This document shows positions 1 to 4,156 of a stretch of 5,268 nt of DNA, one piece after another. The notes beneath the pieces were generated by a model. It did no database searches and was not told where the DNA came from. It saw only the letters and a list, made by a program, of their open reading frames with translations. The position numbers and the translations under genes were made by a program. Origin of the DNA: Nitrospirota bacterium (GTDB lineage Bacteria; Nitrospirota; UBA9217); the NCBI GenBank assembly GCA_027456925.1, contig DAIDTZ010000074.1, forward strand, positions 1 to 5,268, in the 5' to 3' direction. Within the stretch, counting starts at the first letter, position 1. Every line of letters begins with the position of its first letter.

Positions 1-220
1 GATACGAGGAGAATTTGTCTATCCGTACTTTTACCGATATTCGAAAATAAATTATTATTTCCCGAAAATCAGCGAACGAGCAGGAACCATGCGGCGATCA
101 GGACTGCGGCAAGAAATGTCAGTTCAGGATATTCCGGAGTCCACTGCGAACGGTCAAATCTCATTTATTAACAAGTCGGCTTCCAACCAGCAAACAGTGT
201 CAATAGGCGGAAGAGAAACC
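1..220. other. Left-edge region without a recognised gene
   Basis: AT-rich sequence beyond the toxin-antitoxin terminator. Both plus-strand frames 1 and 2 are open over much of it, but their translations show no motif I recognise and frame 2 runs antisense into the antitoxin gene. A lone TTGACA (minus strand, 198-203) has no -10 partner at 16-18 bp. An AT-only hairpin AAATAA/TTATTT lies near 45-60. Apart from the 31-codon ORF described separately I see nothing here. Confidence 0.5.
69..164 (-). CDS. Possible 31-residue single-pass membrane protein (doubtful)
   Basis: ATG 162-164 to TGA 69-71 encodes MRFDRSQWTPEYPELTF followed by a hydrophobic LAAVLIAAWFLLV and a final Arg. The composition (polar N-terminus with W, P and E, then a 16-residue hydrophobic helix and a terminal basic residue) looks protein-like and unlike random translation. 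Against it: no Shine-Dalgarno sequence, two in-frame TAA codons directly before the ATG, no promoter with matching -35 and -10, and no family that I recognise. It could be the remnant of a larger membrane protein. Treat as a candidate only. Confidence 0.22.
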   Translation of the reverse strand: MRFDRSQWTPEYPELTFLAAVLIAAWFLLVR

Positions 221-263
221 AAAAAGCCGGCTAAAGATGAATTTCTTCACTTCAAGCCGGCTT
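221..263 (-). terminator. Intrinsic terminator of the toxin-antitoxin transcript
   Basis: On the minus strand, AAGCCGGCT (255-263) pairs with AGCCGGCTT (224-232) over 9 bp, with a smaller TGAA/TTCA hairpin (238-241 with 246-249) folded inside the loop. The stem runs straight into TTTTT (221-225). It lies 40 nt beyond the antitoxin stop. Each arm contains the self-complementary octamer AGCCGGCT, so the arms are also direct repeats. On the plus strand no T-run follows, so it works in one direction only. Confidence 0.75.
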
Positions 264-302
264 CGCTGGTGTTTCAAGAGCAACACTATCATAAAATAAA
301 TT

Positions 303-488
303 CTATAATCCGATGGCTTTCTTTAAATCCTTGTGGCTTGTCCATTTTTTGTTCTTCGCTTTTACCTGCATTGCGGAATAATAGTCCTTCCGATCCTGCT
401 CGATTTCCTTGAGCCGCAGATATTCCTTATAATCAAGGATAACCGCCACCGGTTTGTCGTTTTCTTTCACGATCTGCGTCTTAATCAT
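303..488 (-). CDS. Short Phd/YefM-like antitoxin partner of the RelE toxin
   Basis: A 61-residue protein. The segment KENDKPVAVILDYKEYLRLKEIEQD (8-32) matches the Phd/YefM core, where a G/D-KPVAV strand is followed by a YxxL helix. The rest (DRKDYYSAMQVKAKNKKWTSHKDLKKAIGL) is a charged, flexible tail of the kind that wraps and neutralises RelE toxins. The usual first 25-30 residues of Phd/YefM, which form part of the DNA-binding dimer, are largely absent: the chain begins only a few residues before the KPVAV strand. The start is fixed by an AGGAGG six bases upstream and by the overlap with the toxin stop, and the short N-terminus agrees with short family members that I recall. It probably inhibits the toxin by direct binding; whether it can bind DNA and autoregulate is doubtful. 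An intrinsic terminator follows 40 nt after the TAA. Confidence 0.82.
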   Translation of the reverse strand: MIKTQIVKENDKPVAVILDYKEYLRLKEIEQDRKDYYSAMQVKAKNKKWTSHKDLKKAIGL

Positions 489-744
489 GATATGCCTCCT
501 GCCTGTGCTTTACTTCGTAAACGAGCATTACACTGTCTTCGTCATCGAAAATAACCCGGTAATTTCCGATGCGAAGCCGCTTAAACACTGCATATTTTCC
601 TTTGAGCAATTTTATATCGAAAGAACCTTTTGGATCGTGCGCATATGCCTCTATTCCCTTCAGTATTCTGGCAGCGCTTTTCTTGTCGCCTTTGGCGATT
701 TGTTTAAGTTGTTTGACCGCTGTTTCAGAGTATTTAATCTCCAT
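481..744 (-). CDS. RelE/ParE-superfamily toxin of a type II toxin-antitoxin pair
   Basis: An 87-residue protein with the RelE fold signature: N-terminal MEIKYSETAVKQLKQI, a helix pair, KLLKGKYAVFKRLRIGNYRVIFD at about 45-67 and the C-terminal VYEVKHRQEAYHD at 75-87. RelE enzymes cleave mRNA in the ribosomal A site; the basic cluster K50, R57, R63 and the terminal R81 and Y85 are placed as the catalytic basic and aromatic residues are in E. coli RelE (R61, R81, Y87), so it looks active. It starts at ATG 742-744 with no clear Shine-Dalgarno sequence, 30 bp after the SspB-like gene, and its last 8 bp (ATGATTAA) overlap the antitoxin start. Toxin-first order is the reverse of classic relBE. A ParE-type gyrase poison is the alternative within the superfamily, but the KLLKGKYAVFKRLRIGNYRVIF pattern suits the RelE side. 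Low expression relative to the antitoxin is suggested by the contrast in ribosome binding sites. Confidence 0.88.
   Translation of the reverse strand: MEIKYSETAVKQLKQIAKGDKKSAARILKGIEAYAHDPKGSFDIKLLKGKYAVFKRLRIGNYRVIFDDEDSVMLVYEVKHRQEAYHD
495..500 (-). promoter_or_regulatory. Strong ribosome binding site of the antitoxin inside the toxin gene
   Basis: The minus strand reads AGGAGG six nucleotides before ATG 488, inside the toxin coding region. The toxin itself has no such site, so the antitoxin should be translated more efficiently than the toxin although it is second in the transcript. Confidence 0.75.
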
Positions 745-774
745 AGATCATACGAGTCGTCAAGTGGGATTAAT

Positions 775-1293
775 TTAACACAAAACCGAGACCATGTCAA
801 AACAGTAACTGCCTAGCGGTTTTGAGTTACGAGTGTTGTGTTTTGAGTTGCCCTGTTCATACTTCTTCCTTTTTTTAAAATTACTGATCGAAACAACCTG
901 TTTGCTTTCTTCCTGCCCGGTCCCGGGTCCCGGCTCCTGCGCTTCGCGGGTTCCACGTGATGCCGCGAGTTCTTTGCCTGCATCGCTTCTCACAAACTGC
1001 ACTCCTGCTTCCGGCGAGAACACGCCCAAAAGATCATCGTAGTGAATAAAGATGTCTTCTTTGCTGGCTCCGAAAGCGAGGACGCAGGAGAGGTTCCCCT
1101 CCCCATCCCACTCCAGCTTATTATTGGTCTTGTTGTTGAAGACAAGGATCAGCCCCTGTTTCATCTCCTGTTCGGTAAAACCCCGCTTGCCGATGCGGGT
1201 ATTGTCAGAATGCTTCACCAGGAGATAGACGCTCCCGAAATCGTTCCAAATATCGTAAAACAGCCGCTGAAGATACTCCACTTGCTTTTTCAT
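775..1293 (-). CDS. sspB: SspB-like ClpXP protease specificity adaptor with unusual C-terminal extension
   Basis: A 172-residue protein. Residues 1-100 resemble the SspB substrate-binding domain: N-terminal helix (KKQVEYLQRLFYDIW), strand VYLLV at 22-26, an LILVFNN segment at 48-54 matching the QIVLNI strand of SspB, VLAFGASKEDIFIHYDDLLGVF at 71-92 matching the ARFGG-x-P-x-x-x-x-VP region, and SPEAGVQF at 93-100. SspB dimers bind ssrA-tagged and other proteins and tether them to ClpX. Residues 103-130 form an acidic, Gly/Pro-rich linker, and VVSISNFKKRKK (133-144) resembles the ClpX-binding tail of alphaproteobacterial SspB (of the type VVSLDAFRKK). There the protein usually ends; here 28 more residues follow, encoded by a degenerate heptamer array and an inverted repeat. 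ATG 1293 lacks a strong Shine-Dalgarno sequence. A RelE toxin gene begins 30 bp after the stop. Identification rests on motif memory; the fold is likely, the adaptor role inferred. Confidence 0.75.
   Translation of the reverse strand: MKKQVEYLQRLFYDIWNDFGSVYLLVKHSDNTRIGKRGFTEQEMKQGLILVFNNKTNNKLEWDGEGNLSCVLAFGASKEDIFIHYDDLLGVFSPEAGVQFVRSDAGKELAASRGTREAQEPGPGTGQEESKQVVSISNFKKRKKYEQGNSKHNTRNSKPLGSYCFDMVSVLC
819..849. repeat. Degenerate heptamer array inside the 3' end of the SspB-like gene
   Basis: On the minus strand, 849 to 819 reads AACTCAA, AACACAA, CACTCGT, AACTCAA, AAC, so GTTTTGAGTT recurs exactly 21 bp (three periods) apart. It encodes part of the extra C-terminal residues (NSKHNTRNS) of the SspB-like protein. 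Immediately downstream an 8-bp inverted repeat, CAAAACCG (781-788) and CGGTTTTG (817-824), spans the rest of the gene end with a 28-nt loop. It is not followed by a T-run on the minus strand. Confidence 0.6.
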
Positions 1294-1302
1294 GTCGCCA
1301 AG

Positions 1303-1344
1303 TCTCTTTCTTACTTTTTACTTGTTAAATCTGCATTCTTACTT
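1303..1344. repeat. Degenerate heptamer array in the leader of the SspB-like gene
   Basis: Read on the minus strand, 1344 to 1303 splits into six consecutive 7-mers: AAGTAAG, AATGCAG, ATTTAAC, AAGTAAA, AAGTAAG, AAAGAGA. Two units are identical and exactly 28 bp (four periods) apart, and a third differs by one base, so a decayed 7-bp tandem array is likely. It differs in unit and phase from the perfect array at 1403-1458. It ends about 10 bp before ATG 1293 and so supplies most of the 5' untranslated region, including the only purine-rich stretch that could act as a ribosome binding site. Confidence 0.55.
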
Positions 1345-1354
1345 CTTCCCGATG

Positions 1355-1383
1355 AGCATAGTACAGGCAACGGGAAAAGTCCA
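1355..1383 (-). promoter_or_regulatory. Weak promoter candidate for the SspB-like gene
   Basis: Minus strand: TGGACT (1378-1383) and TATGCT (1355-1360) are separated by 17 bp, each matching four of six sigma70 consensus bases, and would give a leader of about 55 nt before ATG 1293. The same 7-mer CTATGCT occurs again immediately upstream (1383-1389), duplicating the -10-like element. The match is modest and could be chance. Confidence 0.3.
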
Positions 1384-1402
1384 GCATAGAAAAGGCGGAG
1401 GG

Positions 1403-1458
1403 AAGAATTAAGAATTAAGAATTAAGAATTAAGAATTAAGAATTAAGAACTGAGAATT
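1403..1458. repeat. Heptamer tandem repeat array (AAGAATT unit)
   Basis: Six perfect head-to-tail copies of the 7-bp unit AAGAATT occupy 1403-1444, followed by two decayed units AAGAACT and GAGAATT (1445-1458). The array is in the non-coding gap between tupA and the SspB-like gene. Seven-bp tandem repeats of this kind are known as short tandemly repeated repetitive sequences in cyanobacteria and occur in other bacterial genomes. Copy number is expected to vary between strains through slipped-strand mispairing. It sits about 20 bp upstream of the promoter candidate at 1355-1383, so copy number could affect that promoter, though no direct evidence shows this. Confidence 0.95.
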
Positions 1459-1546
1459 AAAAAAGTTGGAATTAGGAATGCGCGGGGGAAAAGGCGCGAA
1501 CCAGCGCGGGCTGAGGAATCCTGGGAGTATTCCATCGCCTTGCGCC

Positions 1547-1561
1547 GGTCCGCGCCGGACC
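1547..1561 (-). other. GC-rich hairpin just after the tupA stop
   Basis: A perfect 6-bp stem GGTCCG/CGGACC with a 3-nt loop lies 7 bp beyond the TAG of tupA. The downstream minus-strand sequence (GGCGCAAGG) has no T-run, so this is not a canonical intrinsic terminator. It may protect the 3' end of the transport mRNA or attenuate read-through; transcription towards the adaptor gene is therefore not clearly blocked. Confidence 0.4.
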
Positions 1562-1568
1562 TGACATG

Positions 1569-2420
1569 CTAGTTTGCGTTCGGGATGAACAGCGCGTTGC
1601 CGTGCTTGTCCTTGTACGCCGCCACGGTAGCCTGCCCTTCCTTGGAAATGATCCAGTTCACGAATTCCATGGCTTCCTTGAACTTCACCTCTTTGTACTT
1701 TTCCGGGTTCACGGCCATGACGCCGTACTGGTTGAAGAGCACGGGATCTCCCTCGAGGACGATGACCATGTCGAGCTTGTCGTAGTCTTTCGTCGCAAGC
1801 CACGTGCCCCGGTCCGTGAGCGTGTAGGCCCGCTTCTCGTTTGCTATCCGCTGCGTCTTCTCCATGCCCTGGCCCGCATCGAGGTACCACGTCCGGCCTT
1901 TCGGATCGATTCCCGTTTTCTTCCAGATCGCGAGTTCCTTGGTGTTCGTGCCAGACTTGTCGCCGCGGGAGACAAAGGGCGAGCCTGATTCGGCGATTTT
2001 CCTGAAGGCCTCGGTCGCGGACTTCATTCCCTTGATCTTCGCCGGGTCGTTCGGGGGACCGATGATCACAAAGTCGTTGTACATGACATCATGGCGATTC
2101 ACGAAGTACCCTTCCTTCAGGGCCTTCAGTTCCTGCTCCTTGGCATGGACGAAGACCACGTCGGCATCGCCGCGCTTGCCGATCTCGATGGCTGCGCCGG
2201 TGCCCACGGCGACGACGTCGATATGGATGCCGGTTTTTTTCTGGAAGATCGGAAGCAGGTAGTCGAAAAGGCCGGAGTTCTGCGTGCTCGTGGTCGAGGC
2301 CATGCGGATGCGCGTCTCGGCGGCTGCCGGCGCGGCGCTCATTGCAGCGCCCAGCAGGAGCATGATGATCGACACGAACAAGCCGCTCTTGAACAATTTC
2401 CCAACTATTCTCTTTGTCAT
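1569..2420 (-). CDS. tupA: Tungstate ABC transporter substrate-binding protein TupA (exported)
   Basis: A 283-residue periplasmic tungstate-binding protein. It opens with a Sec signal peptide: positive MTKRIVGKLFK, a hydrophobic core at about 13-28 (LFVSIIMLLLGAAMSA) and a probable cleavage after APAAA near residue 34. The mature part begins directly with the TupA oxyanion motif MASTTSTQNSGLFD (40-53), then VAVGTGAA (70-77), EGYFVNRHDVMYNDFVI (103-119), FVSRGDKSGTN (149-159) and AYTLTDRGTW (198-207), and the length is usual for the family. In characterised TupA proteins the (S/T)TTS motif and a conserved arginine hold the tungstate oxyanion. No TupB permease or TupC ATPase is in the window, so it may feed the ModBC complex encoded upstream or a distant TupBC. 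It follows the signal-less paralogue after 86 bp, in the same orientation, probably in one transcript from the promoter near 3317. PstS-like phosphate binding is the less likely alternative. Confidence 0.92.
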   Translation of the reverse strand: MTKRIVGKLFKSGLFVSIIMLLLGAAMSAAPAAAETRIRMASTTSTQNSGLFDYLLPIFQKKTGIHIDVVAVGTGAAIEIGKRGDADVVFVHAKEQELKALKEGYFVNRHDVMYNDFVIIGPPNDPAKIKGMKSATEAFRKIAESGSPFVSRGDKSGTNTKELAIWKKTGIDPKGRTWYLDAGQGMEKTQRIANEKRAYTLTDRGTWLATKDYDKLDMVIVLEGDPVLFNQYGVMAVNPEKYKEVKFKEAMEFVNWIISKEGQATVAAYKDKHGNALFIPNAN

Positions 2421-2428
2421 TAATCTTT

Positions 2429-2435
2429 CCTCCTT
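2429..2435 (-). promoter_or_regulatory. Strong ribosome binding site of exported tupA
   Basis: The minus strand reads AAGGAGG eight nucleotides before ATG 2420. An in-frame ATG at 2450 would bury this site in coding sequence and put ten polar residues ahead of the signal peptide, so 2420 is the start. It is far stronger than the AAAGG ahead of the signal-less paralogue, suggesting higher expression of the exported copy. Confidence 0.75.
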
Positions 2436-2453
2436 AAATAAGTGCTTCACCCT

Positions 2454-2469
2454 CGGGCTCGGTCGCCCG
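2454..2469 (-). other. Small GC hairpin between the two TupA genes
   Basis: The minus strand reads CGGGC, a 6-nt loop, then GCCCG, in the 86-bp gap between the stop of the signal-less TupA paralogue and the start of the exported TupA. No T-run follows, so it is not an intrinsic terminator. It could stabilise a processed end or be chance in GC-rich DNA. Confidence 0.3.
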
Positions 2470-2506
2470 GCTGAATTTTCGCATGGGGTCCCTGTTTGGA
2501 TGCGCG

Positions 2507-3286
2507 TTATTTCCTTCCCGGTATTGACGGCACGGCGTCGGGGTTGAACAGCCGCGTCCCGTGTTTTTTATATCCCCCGATGAGGCCCTGGCCTTCGGGA
2601 GAAGTCACGAAGGCGATGAAATCCATGGCCTCGCGGTAGCGGACAGCGGGAAACCGGGCGGGATTGACCGCTATCACGCTGTAGAGGTTCCTGAGGGCGG
2701 GATCGTTCTGGAGAAGGACCTTCAAAGCGACCTTCGTTTCGTAGTTCAGGAAGGTGCCTTGGTCGGTCAGCGTGTATGCTTTCTTCTGGTCCGCAATGAG
2801 CAGGGTATCGCCCATTTTCCCGCCCGCCTCGAAATACCAGCCTTTCCCTTTCGGATTGATGCCGGCGTCGTCCCACAAATCCAGCTCCCGTATGTTCGTG
2901 CCTGACTCATCTCCCCGCGATACGAAGGGAAAACCGGCTTCGGCGATGAGTTCAAAAGCCTCTGCCGCCGTTTTCACGGCTTTGATGCCCGCCGGGTCCT
3001 TGGCCGGGCCCGCAATAACGAAGGCATTATGCATGACCGCCCTGCGATTCACGCCGTACCCCTCGGCAACGAATTTCTCCTCCCGACAGGGATCATGGAC
3101 AAGGAGCAGGTCCGCCTCGCCTTTCTTCGCGATGCGGAGCGCCTTTCCGGTGCCGACGGCAATGACCTCGATCGTCGCGGAACAGGAAGAGGCTTTTTTA
3201 TACGCCGGGATGAGAATATCGAAGAGCCCCGAGTTCTGCGTGCTGGTGGTTGAGGCGATGACGAGCTTGACGGCTTTTTTCTTCAT
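2507..3286 (-). CDS. TupA-type tungstate-binding protein paralogue lacking a signal peptide
   Basis: A 259-residue protein of the TupA family (COG2998), which binds tungstate with high affinity for an ABC importer. Family marks are complete: the oxyanion-binding ASTTSTQNSGLFD at 11-23, IAVGTGKAL at 42-50, EGYGVNRR near 75-82, FVSRGDESGTN at 121-131 and AYTLTDQGTF at 170-179. It is about half identical by eye to the next gene. What is missing is the export signal: from ATG 3286 the chain begins MKKKAVKLVI and reaches the ligand motif by residue 12. The frame stays open upstream to 3397, but that 37-residue stretch is polar and aromatic (for example FLRRRPYNE), is not a signal peptide, and overlaps the promoter. 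ATG 3286 has a modest AAAGG eight bases upstream. I infer a cytoplasmic oxyanion-binding protein, perhaps a sensor or store; a mis-evolved, non-exported relic is the alternative. It also has a two-residue insertion with a cysteine (KASSCSA) relative to the paralogue. Confidence 0.85.
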   Translation of the reverse strand: MKKKAVKLVIASTTSTQNSGLFDILIPAYKKASSCSATIEVIAVGTGKALRIAKKGEADLLLVHDPCREEKFVAEGYGVNRRAVMHNAFVIAGPAKDPAGIKAVKTAAEAFELIAEAGFPFVSRGDESGTNIRELDLWDDAGINPKGKGWYFEAGGKMGDTLLIADQKKAYTLTDQGTFLNYETKVALKVLLQNDPALRNLYSVIAVNPARFPAVRYREAMDFIAFVTSPEGQGLIGGYKKHGTRLFNPDAVPSIPGRK

Positions 3287-3316
3287 GACGCTTACCTTTC
3301 GTGCGGATATGGTTTC

Positions 3317-3345
3317 ATTGTAGGGGCGGCGCCGCAAAAAGTAAA
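3317..3345 (-). promoter_or_regulatory. Sigma70-type promoter for the tandem TupA genes
   Basis: On the minus strand a -35 TTTACT (3340-3345, four of six consensus bases) is followed after exactly 17 bp by a -10 TACAAT (3317-3322, five of six). The predicted transcript would begin near 3310 and give a short leader of about 24 nt before ATG 3286. The spacer contains the perfect 10-bp palindrome GCGGCGCCGC (3326-3335), a possible operator. The position in the 123-bp gap between modC and the first TupA-like gene supports a separately controlled transcription unit. This is visual evidence only. Confidence 0.5.
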
Positions 3346-3409
3346 ATGCATTTAAATCATATGAAGTATGAATTTTCAGAATGCGGGCAGACAACAAGTT
3401 CGATGGATA

Positions 3410-4156
3410 TTAATTTCGGCGAGCTATGCTTGCGTGGAGAAGCTTATCCCGTGTGTTGACCAGCAGTTCAACCTCGGGGCTGGATGGCGAGTTCAGCACT
3501 TCGCTGGCAGTGCCGGTCTGTGCGACTCTGCCGTCAGCCAAAATGATAAGCCGGTCCGCAAGGGCCGCTGCCTCGGCAAGATCATGGGTAACGAGCACGA
3601 CAGGGATGGGAAATTCGCGCCGTATCTCTTTCAGAAAATTCCGCATTTCTGAGCGCAAAGGTGCGTCGAGGGCAGAGAAGGGCTCGTCCAGGAGGAGCGC
3701 ATCAGGTCTGCGGATCAGCGCCCTTGCAAGGGCCACGCGCTGCTTCTGACCGCCCGATATTTCGCGAGGATATTTCTTCTCCAATCCCGCGATCATAAAT
3801 CTCTCCATCATGTCCCGGCTGCGCAGCTCACGTTCGTGCTTGCTCAAACCGCGGGCGCCGTAGTGAATGTTTTCCCGGACCGTCATGGGCGGGAAGAGCG
3901 CGAGGTCCTGGAACACGTACCCGAAGGATCGGGCCTGCGGAGGCAGGTCGATTGCCGCGGCACTGTTGAACACGGGCCTTCCGTTCAAATGGATTGCCCC
4001 TTCGTCGGGTTTCAGTAATCCCGCGATCATCTGGAGCGTCATGGATTTGCCCGCGCCCGAGTATCCGAAGAGAACGGCCAGTTCATCGCCGATCGCCCAT
4101 TGTGCGTCGAGTTTGAAGCCGTTCACGGCTTTTCTGATATTGACGGAAAGTCCCAT
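3410..4156 (-). CDS. modC: Molybdate ABC transporter ATP-binding protein ModC, short form without TOBE domain
   Basis: A 248-residue ABC ATPase that powers ModB from the cytoplasmic side. All nucleotide-binding motifs are intact: Walker A GYSGAGKS at 31-38, Q-loop FQD at 82-84, signature ISGGQKQR at 133-140, Walker B LLLDEP at 154-159, D-loop SALD at 161-164 and the switch histidine H191 in VTHD. The phrase GYVFQDLALFPPMTVRENIHYG at 79-100 is typical of the ModC/CysA-like oxyanion and sugar importer ATPases. The chain stops soon after the ATPase domain (residue 248), whereas Escherichia coli ModC is about 350 residues with a C-terminal TOBE/Mop domain that binds molybdate; that regulatory domain is absent here. 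No strong Shine-Dalgarno sequence is seen, so translation is probably coupled to modB through the TAATG overlap. The substrate is inferred from the neighbours. Confidence 0.92.
   Translation of the reverse strand: MGLSVNIRKAVNGFKLDAQWAIGDELAVLFGYSGAGKSMTLQMIAGLLKPDEGAIHLNGRPVFNSAAAIDLPPQARSFGYVFQDLALFPPMTVRENIHYGARGLSKHERELRSRDMMERFMIAGLEKKYPREISGGQKQRVALARALIRRPDALLLDEPFSALDAPLRSEMRNFLKEIRREFPIPVVLVTHDLAEAAALADRLIILADGRVAQTGTASEVLNSPSSPEVELLVNTRDKLLHASIARRN

Larger units (their letters stand above)
1294..1568. other. Intergenic region between tupA and the SspB-like gene
   Basis: This 275-bp gap marks a change from GC-rich transport genes to AT-richer DNA. It holds a GC hairpin after tupA, a GC-rich stretch (about 1480-1540) with short imperfect stems, the perfect heptamer array, a weak promoter candidate and the degenerate heptamer leader. 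No protein-like reading frame is visible on either strand. Confidence 0.6.

Noticed and set aside
198..203. Perfect -35 TTGACA on the minus strand ahead of the 31-codon ORF
   Set aside because: No -10-like hexamer lies 16-18 bp downstream (GCCGAC is there instead).
89..412. Plus-strand open frame of about 107 codons near the left edge
   Set aside because: It runs antisense through the terminator and most of the antitoxin gene, has no recognisable motif and no ribosome binding site.
1403..1458. Repeat array considered as a CRISPR
   Set aside because: Units are 7 bp and directly adjacent with no spacers; this is a simple tandem repeat.
1569..2420. Phosphate-binding PstS-like protein
   Set aside because: The STTSTQNSGL, AVGTG and SRGDKSGTN combination and the length fit TupA, and the neighbours are modABC rather than pst genes.
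1566..2547. Several plus-strand open frames antisense to tupA
   Set aside because: They are antisense images of a GC-rich gene whose minus-strand product has complete TupA motifs; they carry no domains or start signals.
2754..3323. A 189-codon plus-strand open frame opposite the signal-less TupA gene
   Set aside because: Length comes from codon bias of the real minus-strand gene; the composition is Ser/Ala/Pro-rich without any motif.
3357..3371. Hairpin TCATA/TATGA after modC as an intrinsic terminator
   Set aside because: The stem is only 5 bp and AT-rich, followed by just three T residues; too weak to call.
3287..3409. ModE box or molybdenum-cofactor riboswitch in the gap after modC
   Set aside because: No TATAT-type ModE inverted repeat and no large structured leader; the promoter leaves a leader of only about 24 nt. 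The gap upstream of modA is outside the window.
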